A stretch of DNA of 39,822 bases, from NCBI GenBank assembly GCA_035656635.1, contig DASRSD010000188.1:1-39822 (forward strand), given 5' to 3'. The translations under genes and the position numbers were made by a program. The stretch comes from Pirellulales bacterium. GTDB taxonomy: Bacteria; Planctomycetota; Planctomycetia; Pirellulales; JADZDJ01. The notes under the pieces were generated by a model that searched no databases, was not told the DNA's origin, and was given only the letters and a program-made list of their open reading frames with translations. Shown here piece by piece: positions 5,929 to 14,598 of this stretch (positions within the stretch are counted from its first letter, which is position 1; every line of letters starts with the position of its first letter).

Positions 5929-8900
5929 CTATGGCGACGGCGGCCCTATTAAGTTTTCCTCTTCTTCCTCTTCAATAATAATGCGCGGCGTGACCATCAT
6001 CATCAGGCTGCTAGTGGTCCGCCCAATGCCTGTATTGCGAAATAGGCGGTTAATGTAGGGCAACTTGCTAAGCACTGGCACGCCTTCCTCAACTCGCCCT
6101 TCGCTTAATCGCTTAATGCCGCCCAACAGCACCGTGCCACCGTCCGGCACACTGACCGTGGTCGTGACAGTGACAAACGAGAATTGGGGCAATTGCACCG
6201 TGGTAGCAGCGCTGGATGAATCATTTTCACTGCTGTTGGCAGTACTTTGGTCGGTGCTATTTTTTGCTTCCGATGATTTTTGTGTCGATGAACTCGACCC
6301 GGTAAACGTGAACGTGTTGACCTGGCCAATGTTGCTAAAGAACGGCACCACAGTCAGACGAACAAACCGTCGATCATTCGAGACGACCGCCTGCACCGTC
6401 AGCGATGTACCTTCGGATAGCACCACAATCACCGGCTGTTGTGCGGCGGCAAAATCACCTACGACTGGAATAACGCTCGTGACGAATGGCACCTGCGTGG
6501 TATCGCTGACCGTGGCTTGCTGGCCGTTGAATAATGTTACTTTGGGCGCTTGCATTACGTTGCTGCGGTTGTCGCCTTGCGCCGCCTGCACCACAAAAAA
6601 CGCTTGAATATCGCTAAGGATGGCAAAGCCAAAAGTGGCCGCCGAACCAGCATCAAACGTCCCGGGAAACGGCGGTAATGTCGAACCAAAACTGCCTTGG
6701 CGGAACTGAACGTCCTGAAACTGCGTGATCGCTCCGGTAGGATCCAAGCCAACTACGGCACTGGGCTGCACCGGGCCGAACGACGGGGGCGCCGTAATCG
6801 TCGAAGGCACCGGATTGGGCACCGTCGTGTTGGTTGGAATATTAAATTGGAAGTTCACGCCGATACGTTCGAAGAAATCATCGTCGAGCGTGATGAACCG
6901 CACTTCAATGGTCACTTGCAAATCTTCCAATTTGCGGAGTTGCGCCAGCAGGTCGGCAATTTGCTCATGCACTTCCTGAGTTTGGCTCACGACCAAGCTC
7001 AAGTTGGTATCGTAGCCTTGAATCGTGCCGGGACCGCCCATCTCTGACCAGCTTTGTGGAGCGATGGTGGAAGTGATCAGGTCGATAAGCGTGTCGAAAT
7101 CGGCCTGCGCGCCCCCTTTCATGCCTCCAGGGCCAAACGGAATATTTTGCGGCGATCCTGACTGCGATTGCCCGCTGCCGCTCATCGGAAAAGGAATGCC
7201 GCGCGTGCTCATTTGCTGGCTCAACACCGTCGAGCTAATGCCACCGTTGCTGGCAGGCTCATTGACCGCCAGTGCAGGCGATGGAGCACCAAAGCCGCCG
7301 CCCGCTGCGCCGCCCCATCCCATGCGTGCCATGGCCTCGCGGAAAGCACCGTTAATGCCTTCCTGGCCAGTGGGCGCGAAATTCGGGATGCGAATAACCA
7401 AATCGCCGACCGAGTAGGTTTGCGTATATACTTGCCCACGCTTGACATCAATGGTCGTAATTTTCAGCACTTCGTCGCTAATGATGTAGGTTAGCCGCAA
7501 GGGATCCAGAATCAACTTAAGTGCGCTTTTCAACGAAATATCTTGGCTCAAATCAATGCTAATAGGCGTGTCGCTTTGCACGCCCTCCGCTTGCAATCCT
7601 TGCGGATCAAGGAAGGTTGGAACTTGCGCAATTTTGCCCAGTTTGTCGATGACTTCCGACAACGGAATTTTATCGAATCTCACCGCCACCGGAGTGCTCA
7701 GACGCTGCTCGATATCCTGTTCCTTGGCCGAACGACGGTGGAATTCTTGCTTCCGCCGCGCCGGACTGATGCTGAGCTCATGCCATTTTTTTGCATCGGG
7801 CATTTGGAAATCGCCGGAGAACGGAATCGCCGATTTGTCAACCTCGTTCATCGTCAGCCAAAAGCCGTCTTCTTGCGAGTCCTTCACTTGCTGATTGATC
7901 GCCACGCGCGAAACCATCTTCGACATCACCTGCAGTTGCACGACAACCGGATCATCTGGATCGAGTTCGGTGGCTCGCTTGGCGACCACTTGTGCTTCGG
8001 CGTACCGTTGTTCGTCCAAAAGCTTGTTAAAATCTTTGACCAATGCCAAAACTTTTTCCTGCGTCTCAAGTTTTTCCTTGCGGGTGCGGTCGACATCTTG
8101 CTGCACCTGCCGATTCTTTTCTTCCTGTTCAATTTCCGGCGCGTTGGCGGCGATGTATTGCTGCAAATCGTGAATACTTAAATCCAACCGACGCAACATT
8201 TGCTCCTTCGCGGGCGCATCTAGCCCATTCACCGAGGCCACCATTTCGCGAGTGCGTTGCAGTAATTCCAGCGCTTGCTTGGGTTGTTTTTCGCGCATGT
8301 CGCGAGCCAAGGTTTGTTGCCGGGTTACTTCCGCAGCCACTTGGCGCGAAAGCGTAGCACTGGAAACCGTCACACCATCCAAGGGTGTTGCCGGTGCAGC
8401 AATCGGCGGAGCAGCGGATGTCGAGGCCATCAATGTTCCTGATGCCAGCGCAGCGGGTGGTAGGCCGCCGTTCTGCGGAGCCGCTCCAACGATAGGGCTA
8501 AGGGTTTGCGGATGGTCGAGCGAATTTGCCGAATTACTGGCTGGTAAGTTGCGAGTCGGATCTTGGTCGGGGTTATACAAGGCTTGAATTCCCGGATAGC
8601 GGTTCTCGGCTGTCGGTGCCGTCCCACCAACCGGCACGGCTTCATACGTTCCGGCCTGGATTACTCCGTTGGCCCCCTCCGCATGGCCACCACCCGGGGC
8701 AATTCCACTTCGTTTAGCGCGTTCAATATCCAACAGCACCAGTGTCGGCCGATCTTCATTCACCGAAAACGCCGTGTCAGGAGCCAGCATTTCGGCTTGG
8801 CGTGCAATCAGTTCCGCGGTAGCCAAATCACCCCGCGCCATAGCAGCCCGCGCCTGCTTGGCCATATCGATCGCGCCTTGTTTGTTTATTGTTCCGGCAG

Positions 8901-10416
8901 AAACTGCCGGCATGGTCGCTGGATTCATCGGCAAAGCAGGCGCCGCTGCTAAGCTTGCTTGAGGAGGCAATTCTAAAATGCCTGCGGTGTGCATGCCGGT
9001 AGAAATTCGATCCAACAACTGCTCCGGCCGGGGCTCAAACGGAGTGTAATTGATTGCCAAGCGCTGCACTTCAAGAGCCAACCGTTTGGCTTCGTCATAC
9101 TCATGCCACCGCAACAACCCCTCTGCTTGCTCCATAAGCACTTCAGCGCGCAATCGACGGGCGGTTTCTGAATCTGCGGCGGTTATGTTGGGAGGAACTT
9201 TTTTGGTTTTGACAATCAGCGCTTCAACTTTTGCGGGGCTGTCGTCCAGTGCGCTGTAGCTCACGCCCAAGCCCTGGGCCTGATTCACTTTGATTTCGGC
9301 ATTGCGAAGATCGTTCTGCGCCAACAACCGTCGTGCCTCCAGCAACAAATTATCGCTTTGAATTTTGACGGCGTTTTGATTTTGTGCAGCGGCATCTTCC
9401 AGGCGCGGCTGGACTGGAGGCAATGTATTGCTAGTTGGAGGCAAAACATTATTGACGTCGGCGATGACATTCGCTCTCGTTGGACCTCCAATTTCCCACG
9501 GATTGGAATCATCCGCAGAACCCCGTCCTGAATTAATCAAGCTGTTAGGTGCAATTGCCAACCCGAGGCCTGCAGGCAATGGTGCGGCTGCAGCGCCAGG
9601 CATTTGTAGGCCGACCGGGGGTGAGCTATTGGCTGGGTTGATAGAGTTTGAGGCCGGCAATTTGCTAACCGGATTACCCGCCCAAGGCGAACTTTGTGAA
9701 TTCGGCACGCCCGCGGGACGTGCGCTTGGACCTGGCGCCGGCAATATAGTGGGTTGCGAAGCTGCCATCCCACGCGAGATTGGTTGCAAGTTCTGTGTGG
9801 CCGTTGGCGGCGATTGCGAGCCACCGGTGGAGGGCAGCGGCAAACTGGGCGTTTTGGCCGCTCGATCGGCCGTTCCGTCGAGAGCCTTTCCTGCGGCGTT
9901 GGCAGTGCCCTGGTTAACGGCATTAGATTTTTGAGTGTTTCCACTCCCGGAATTGGTGGCATCGGGTTTGGCATTCAACGATTCGGTATTCATCAACGAC
10001 GGGTGGCCGAGAAATGGATCTTTCGGTCCCGTCGTTTGTGATTTGGCCATCGGCTTTTGGCCGCTGTGATCCGTGCCTACGGCTTTTTCCCCGAGCAGGC
10101 GGTCAAGATCGGCGCGGGCTTTTTTGGGCGTATCGCCAATATGCAGCGGCAGATATTTGGGCTGCAAAGCTTCGGCACGCGAAATTTTAGAGTCCGCAAT
10201 TTCGTAATTTCCCTCCGTCATTGCCGCACGCGCTTCGCGCAACAATTCATCGGCTTGGGCGGTGGCGGAGCGGCCATCGTCTCCCAAACTGGCGGCGCCG
10301 AGCAATAGCGGCAAAGCCGATTGAACCCCGGCCCAACCACAGACGGGCGACAAGCAAATTATCGCCAGCAAAATCGCGATAAGTTTGGACGTGAGTTTAT
10401 ACACACGATCCTCCAT
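5929..10416 (-). CDS. Giant GspD/PilQ-type secretin with repeat-rich N-terminus
   Basis: Outer-membrane secretin subunit of a type II secretion or type IV pilus-like machine, here 1495 residues against about 600-750 in classical GspD/PilQ. A signal peptide (TSKLIAILLAIICLSPVCG region) is followed by TPR-like helical pairs near residues 40-110, 350-400, 420-480, 520-580 and 760-820. Long Pro/Ser/Asn-rich linkers separate them, with a charged coiled-coil at about 690-780. A secretin N-type domain (IPLSEVIDKLGKIAQVPTFL) lies near residue 915. The secretin core begins near residue 1165 (VTIEVRFITLDDDFFERIGV) and ends with VSVPDGGTVLLGGIKRLSEG near residue 1420 and PRIIIEEEEEEN at the C-terminus. 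The ATG at 10416 has AGGGGA seven bases upstream; the TTG at 10464 is rejected because it would mask the signal peptide. It is the last gene of the operon. Confidence 0.9.
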   Translation of the reverse strand: MEDRVYKLTSKLIAILLAIICLSPVCGWAGVQSALPLLLGAASLGDDGRSATAQADELLREARAAMTEGNYEIADSKISRAEALQPKYLPLHIGDTPKKARADLDRLLGEKAVGTDHSGQKPMAKSQTTGPKDPFLGHPSLMNTESLNAKPDATNSGSGNTQKSNAVNQGTANAAGKALDGTADRAAKTPSLPLPSTGGSQSPPTATQNLQPISRGMAASQPTILPAPGPSARPAGVPNSQSSPWAGNPVSKLPASNSINPANSSPPVGLQMPGAAAAPLPAGLGLAIAPNSLINSGRGSADDSNPWEIGGPTRANVIADVNNVLPPTSNTLPPVQPRLEDAAAQNQNAVKIQSDNLLLEARRLLAQNDLRNAEIKVNQAQGLGVSYSALDDSPAKVEALIVKTKKVPPNITAADSETARRLRAEVLMEQAEGLLRWHEYDEAKRLALEVQRLAINYTPFEPRPEQLLDRISTGMHTAGILELPPQASLAAAPALPMNPATMPAVSAGTINKQGAIDMAKQARAAMARGDLATAELIARQAEMLAPDTAFSVNEDRPTLVLLDIERAKRSGIAPGGGHAEGANGVIQAGTYEAVPVGGTAPTAENRYPGIQALYNPDQDPTRNLPASNSANSLDHPQTLSPIVGAAPQNGGLPPAALASGTLMASTSAAPPIAAPATPLDGVTVSSATLSRQVAAEVTRQQTLARDMREKQPKQALELLQRTREMVASVNGLDAPAKEQMLRRLDLSIHDLQQYIAANAPEIEQEEKNRQVQQDVDRTRKEKLETQEKVLALVKDFNKLLDEQRYAEAQVVAKRATELDPDDPVVVQLQVMSKMVSRVAINQQVKDSQEDGFWLTMNEVDKSAIPFSGDFQMPDAKKWHELSISPARRKQEFHRRSAKEQDIEQRLSTPVAVRFDKIPLSEVIDKLGKIAQVPTFLDPQGLQAEGVQSDTPISIDLSQDISLKSALKLILDPLRLTYIISDEVLKITTIDVKRGQVYTQTYSVGDLVIRIPNFAPTGQEGINGAFREAMARMGWGGAAGGGFGAPSPALAVNEPASNGGISSTVLSQQMSTRGIPFPMSGSGQSQSGSPQNIPFGPGGMKGGAQADFDTLIDLITSTIAPQSWSEMGGPGTIQGYDTNLSLVVSQTQEVHEQIADLLAQLRKLEDLQVTIEVRFITLDDDFFERIGVNFQFNIPTNTTVPNPVPSTITAPPSFGPVQPSAVVGLDPTGAITQFQDVQFRQGSFGSTLPPFPGTFDAGSAATFGFAILSDIQAFFVVQAAQGDNRSNVMQAPKVTLFNGQQATVSDTTQVPFVTSVIPVVGDFAAAQQPVIVVLSEGTSLTVQAVVSNDRRFVRLTVVPFFSNIGQVNTFTFTGSSSSTQKSSEAKNSTDQSTANSSENDSSSAATTVQLPQFSFVTVTTTVSVPDGGTVLLGGIKRLSEGRVEEGVPVLSKLPYINRLFRNTGIGRTTSSLMMMVTPRIIIEEEEEENLIGPPSP

Positions 10417-10729
10417 GATCGATTCCCCTCGAGAGCCTGAACAGGCACGAACGACGAAAAGCATTTACACGGTCGCGTCTGGCACAATTTGCGTCGGGAA
10501 CGAATCGGTAAGCTTGGCCTTTGCGAACGCTCCGACCGGTTTCACTAGTTTTCGTTCTACGTCGGCGCAATCGTGCCGACGAGGCTTACCGGCGGCAAAA
10601 AAATGCCGGCCGGGAAAACCGCAGACGAGGGCGGGATAAATACCGGCTGGAAAATGACCGGTCAAGCCCAACTCGAACGATTGAACAAAAAAATCGCCTG
10701 CCTGCTGCTAGCAAATGCACGTCACGGAC
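10417..10729. other. Intra-operon spacer rich in hairpins
   Basis: The 313 bases between the 706-aa gene and the secretin carry no convincing gene; a 68-codon reverse frame lacks a ribosome site. A hairpin pairs CGTCGGC (10560-10566) with GCCGACG (10575-10581). A second, GC-rich one spans an A7 run at 10588-10613 (CCGGCGGCA with TGCCGGCCGG, imperfect). These could be processing or attenuation sites that set the level of secretin relative to the upstream genes, which is inference. Confidence 0.4.
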
Positions 10730-12850
10730 CTACTTCTGGCCCTTTGGCGTGCCAGGTCCCGGTGGACCTTTGCCTGCCCCGGGATTGCCCAAGCGATTAC
10801 CTCCATAAGGCGTACCAGGACCAGGTCGACCATGCTCGTTGCCAGGCCGAGGAACGAGAGGAGTCTCGGCGCCGGGCGATTGCGCCATATCCGCTGGCGG
10901 CTTGGACCGCTCGAGGTAATCGTCAAGCATCAGCTTATCTGCCGCACGGCTCGCGTTGTAAACGCGTCCAGAACTGTCCATCAGCAACAATTCGGTAGCC
11001 TCTTTCAATTTGCCGTCGCCCAGCGGCTTGTCGTTACGCGCATCGAGCAAAATGGTTTGATTGGTGTCGATGTTAAGTTTGTCGGCCTTACGAACCTGTT
11101 CGGACGACATATCGAGCACCTTGTCAACATCCCCATCGTGCACATAGATAAGTCCGCCCAGGGGTATATCTGCAATATCCTTTACCACTTCGATCCATGT
11201 GTCCGAATTGGCCGGCGTCGCGCCAGATGGCAATTCAGCTGCGGAGGTTTTGGCATACGCCAGCAGATTTATCCTGGCTTTCACGTCCGCAGGCCGGTTA
11301 CCGATTAAGCTATCGGCCAGAACATGAAATGTCGCTGGAACAGCAACCGGCGGCGTTTCCACCCAAGACGACCAGTCGGTGAATTTTTTCCCTACGCTGC
11401 CGGCTTGGATTGCCTTTGGATCCAAGCAATCTTCCCGCAACGCGTAATTAGGATTGTATAGCAGCAGTTGAATTCTGTATCGGTAAGTTTTGCCGGGTTC
11501 CGCCGTCAGATCGACAAAGCGAAACAACTTGTAGGGATCAACGTATAAGTCGCCTTGTTGCATTCCTCCCATCATGCCCACGCCGGGACCGCGAATTCCG
11601 CCGCCGGGACCTGCAATGGGAACCTGTGGCATGCGCACCGGCGGTACCACACCATGTTCCATGCCTGGCAGCATTCGCCCGCCACGACCTGGCGTGAGGG
11701 TGTCCAAATTCCCATTTTGATTCGCATCCGGTTGATTTTCGGGAACAGCGGCGCCGGCCGAATTCAGTTTTACTTTGGGATGCGCGGCTTCCAGGCCCCA
11801 ATTCTTCAAAAACAAAGGAGGCAATGGCCAAGTGGTATAAAATAGCTGGTCGCCGAATTGCGCGGGCTCGAAGATGTCGTCAGGATGCACAATTTCAGGA
11901 GACTGTGTCGCCCACTTCTCCAAATCTTTCTTGACCTCCGAGTTCACAATATTCGTCTTGGACAAAATCGGCGTCCAACTGCGGGCAGCATCTTTGGCGT
12001 CTTTGACTTCAGATCGCTCGATCAGAAAACAAAAATAATGCGGCAATTCCGGTTGGCCAGGCGGCGGCGACGGGATTAAGGGTTGCTTCTTGCCATCTGT
12101 GTCGGGAAAGCCCGGCACCGCGGCTTCGAATTTGCGGCGATATTCGTCTACCTCTTTTTCCACCGGAACAGCGCCGGTAATAATCACGTAGGATTTTGGT
12201 TGGGGATCTGAGCCCGGCGCACGAACGCCGGCGATCACACTGTTTTGGTCAAATCGCGATTGCGCTCCTCCCATGCCTCCATAAGCGCCGCCTACTCCTG
12301 GCCCGTGAACGGCGCCGCCGGGGCCAGCAACTCCAGCACCGGGCCCCGCCACCCCCGGACCACCAACTCCAGGGCCAGCAACGGCCGGACCAATTGTTCC
12401 AGCAGCCGCCGGCGCAGCAACAGCTTCCTGCTTGTAAGGGACAAGGCCGCTTCCAGCGGCAATTTGCAGTTCCTCGACCGGGTATATTTCTGGATCAACC
12501 CGTTTGATTAACTCCGGAAACAAAGGTGGATCCCATTCATGCGGATCGTGAAGCGGCTGGCCGGAAATGGGCCGCATGAATTCGTCGATCCGATCTTTGT
12601 AATGCGTTTGCAACAAGCCCATTTCGTTGCGATGCGCCGTCCAGGTGGGCGACTGAATGGTCGATACCACCTGGCTGCTTTCGTGTTTGATGGCGTCAGG
12701 CGATTTGCTGTCGTCCAACGGTTTGGCGGTAATCGTCGAGTATAGAAACAGCAAAAAGATGATCACGGTCAGGCCGAGAACGATCTTCTCGCCATTACCT
12801 AGAAAAAAACGTTTCATTCCGTCGGCGTTGAGGCTGATTTTTGCTTTCAT
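10730..12850 (-). CDS. Membrane-anchored low-complexity protein of the pilM-secretin operon
   Basis: A 706-residue protein with a short cytosolic N-terminus, one membrane helix (about residues 23-42, KIVLGLTVIIFLLFLYSTIT) and a large periplasmic part. Residues 145-195 form a Gly/Pro/Ala repeat (units of GPGVGGPG and similar). A second Gly-Pro-Met patch lies near residues 390-430, and residues 660-706 are Pro/Gly-rich. Between them are globular-looking stretches (SYVIITGAVPVEKEVDEYRR and DLTAEPGKTYRYRIQLLLYN). By position (after PilM and the 530-aa protein, before the secretin) it may act as a PilP/GspC-like connector to the secretin. There is no clear sequence similarity I can name, so that role is inference from order. 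Confidence 0.75.
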   Translation of the reverse strand: MKAKISLNADGMKRFFLGNGEKIVLGLTVIIFLLFLYSTITAKPLDDSKSPDAIKHESSQVVSTIQSPTWTAHRNEMGLLQTHYKDRIDEFMRPISGQPLHDPHEWDPPLFPELIKRVDPEIYPVEELQIAAGSGLVPYKQEAVAAPAAAGTIGPAVAGPGVGGPGVAGPGAGVAGPGGAVHGPGVGGAYGGMGGAQSRFDQNSVIAGVRAPGSDPQPKSYVIITGAVPVEKEVDEYRRKFEAAVPGFPDTDGKKQPLIPSPPPGQPELPHYFCFLIERSEVKDAKDAARSWTPILSKTNIVNSEVKKDLEKWATQSPEIVHPDDIFEPAQFGDQLFYTTWPLPPLFLKNWGLEAAHPKVKLNSAGAAVPENQPDANQNGNLDTLTPGRGGRMLPGMEHGVVPPVRMPQVPIAGPGGGIRGPGVGMMGGMQQGDLYVDPYKLFRFVDLTAEPGKTYRYRIQLLLYNPNYALREDCLDPKAIQAGSVGKKFTDWSSWVETPPVAVPATFHVLADSLIGNRPADVKARINLLAYAKTSAAELPSGATPANSDTWIEVVKDIADIPLGGLIYVHDGDVDKVLDMSSEQVRKADKLNIDTNQTILLDARNDKPLGDGKLKEATELLLMDSSGRVYNASRAADKLMLDDYLERSKPPADMAQSPGAETPLVPRPGNEHGRPGPGTPYGGNRLGNPGAGKGPPGPGTPKGQK

Positions 12851-12924
12851 TGGAACACCTTTGGTTCCTCATGAGTTTTGTGTGCTAAGTGATTGCTTCG
12901 GCAGCGTGCTGCTACCCTCGGGAG

Positions 12925-14517
12925 TTATGGATTGGGAGGTGCTGCTCCCGTCGCTGGCGGCGCAGCAGGCTCAGTTCCAGCGGGCGGAGTCGCCGGAGCA
13001 GGCGTTGTGGTTGGGCCTGGAGCGGTTGTCGTCGGTGCAGGAGATGCTGGAGACTCAGGCGTGCTTGTTGTCGTCGGTCCTGTGGCGGCTGGCGCGGTTT
13101 CGGCTGGCGCTCCCGGGGTTGGCGCTGTTGGGATTGGCGCTCCGGCAGCTGTGGCATCTCCACTGGCTGCGGCAACGGGCAGTTTTTGTGGATCAACCGG
13201 ACGAATCAAATAAACAACTCCACGGATTTCCACGGTCACAAAGCGATCTTGCTGCGTCGTACTGGCAGCAGCGGCTGCATGATCGCTGCCTCGGCCAGGC
13301 CCTAAAATTGCCGGCCCCGAATGAGCAAAACCTCCTCCGCCACCACCATTGACATGTTCGGGATTGATTCGCACTTGCTGTACTTCCATGGGCAGCACTG
13401 AATTGCGAAATGCCACCAGCAAGCGGTCGATGGAACGGCTATCCATTTTGAGGAGTAAGCGGAACGGCATCAGCCGATACTCGCCAGTGTCGGCATCGAC
13501 TTCTTCTTTTGTCAGCGGAGTGCCGTCGGCCTTGACGTAACGACGGCTTTTAAGCAAATCGTCGGGATTGATCTCTGCACTGGCCCCTCCGAAGCCGCGA
13601 CTAGATAATTCTCGTTTCCCGCGAGATTTGGGGTCCAGCCGGATATTGCTGCTATCGCCCGGCGCCCCGGGGCTGGTTGGCGCGGGCCCTGCCGTCGGGG
13701 CGCTGGTGCCTAGCGACTCCACGCGATTTTGCCCGGCACCGCCCGGCGAATCTTCCACGGCGTTGTAGGCAATGTCCAGGGCGTTTATTTCTGTGATATG
13801 GGCATCTTGCCTTCCGTTCGTCCCCTCATTCACGGACTTAATCACATTGCACAGCGCGCGATATACCCACAATTCTTCCTGCGCGTATTTGACGAGCAAT
13901 GTCGAGGGGCGTTCGGTCCATTCGAACGATTGCCCAATTTCTTGCTGCGATGCCGTCGACCAATCGACTTTATGATCCGGTCCGCCGCCGCCGGGCGCAC
14001 CTGCCCCGGGACCAAAAATGCCTAGAACACCCGCGAAGCCTCCGCCATTGCCAGCTTGGCCGGCCGGCTCGGCGTCCACGATTGCCGGAAGCTGTTCAAC
14101 CAATTGCTTCACACGCCGCTGATAATACTCGCGCAAATTGCGAGGCAACTCTGCTTGTGGATCGTCCAACCGTGCGGCAGCATCGAGAAAATCGGCGCTT
14201 AAAACGTCTTTGGGCCACACGAAGATTTTTTCTTTTTGTTCCTTGTATAAAGCAGCCCAGGCGTCTCGAACGTCCGCAGCCACTGCAGCCGTCTCTTTTT
14301 TAATTCCGTCCGGCCAGTCATCGTGCGGCCCCTGGGAATCAACTCCTCGCAAGCTTGAGAATACGCCATTGATGGCTTGGCTATCTTGATCGAATTGCGC
14401 CTTCAATTTTCCGCTGGCCAAATACCATGCCAGCACGCCGGCAAACGCGGATACTGCGCACAGAATCCAAAAGTGATGCTTGCGGGCGATTTCGAGGTAT
14501 TGCTTGACTTTATCCAT
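12925..14517 (-). CDS. PilO-like membrane-anchored protein of the pilM-secretin operon
   Basis: A 530-residue protein: short N-terminus MDKVKQYLEIARKHHFWI running into one membrane helix (residues 15-32), then a helical periplasmic region (about 35-160, LKAQFDQDSQAINGVFSSLR onward) of the kind seen in PilO/GspM. A globular middle follows (FRLLLKMDSRSIDRLLVAFR near residues 360-400, a ferredoxin-like alpha/beta look), and a Pro/Ala/Thr tail of about 90 residues. The ATG at 14517 is preferred to the GTG at 14559 because it puts the membrane helix at the usual place. A PilO-like role is inferred from topology and operon order, not from a diagnostic motif. Confidence 0.75.
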   Translation of the reverse strand: MDKVKQYLEIARKHHFWILCAVSAFAGVLAWYLASGKLKAQFDQDSQAINGVFSSLRGVDSQGPHDDWPDGIKKETAAVAADVRDAWAALYKEQKEKIFVWPKDVLSADFLDAAARLDDPQAELPRNLREYYQRRVKQLVEQLPAIVDAEPAGQAGNGGGFAGVLGIFGPGAGAPGGGGPDHKVDWSTASQQEIGQSFEWTERPSTLLVKYAQEELWVYRALCNVIKSVNEGTNGRQDAHITEINALDIAYNAVEDSPGGAGQNRVESLGTSAPTAGPAPTSPGAPGDSSNIRLDPKSRGKRELSSRGFGGASAEINPDDLLKSRRYVKADGTPLTKEEVDADTGEYRLMPFRLLLKMDSRSIDRLLVAFRNSVLPMEVQQVRINPEHVNGGGGGGFAHSGPAILGPGRGSDHAAAAASTTQQDRFVTVEIRGVVYLIRPVDPQKLPVAAASGDATAAGAPIPTAPTPGAPAETAPAATGPTTTSTPESPASPAPTTTAPGPTTTPAPATPPAGTEPAAPPATGAAPPNP

Positions 14518-14598
14518 TGGAATGCTGATCTGATGGTTATCTGCTGAATGTGCCCGCACTTGTGCTTTATCTAACTGACCTGCCGGGCATCACACTTC

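Noticed and set aside
12657-13352. 231-codon plus ORF over the reverse-strand pilM operon genes
   Set aside because: It crosses the junction of two well-supported reverse genes and is a shadow caused by their GC-rich low-complexity codons.
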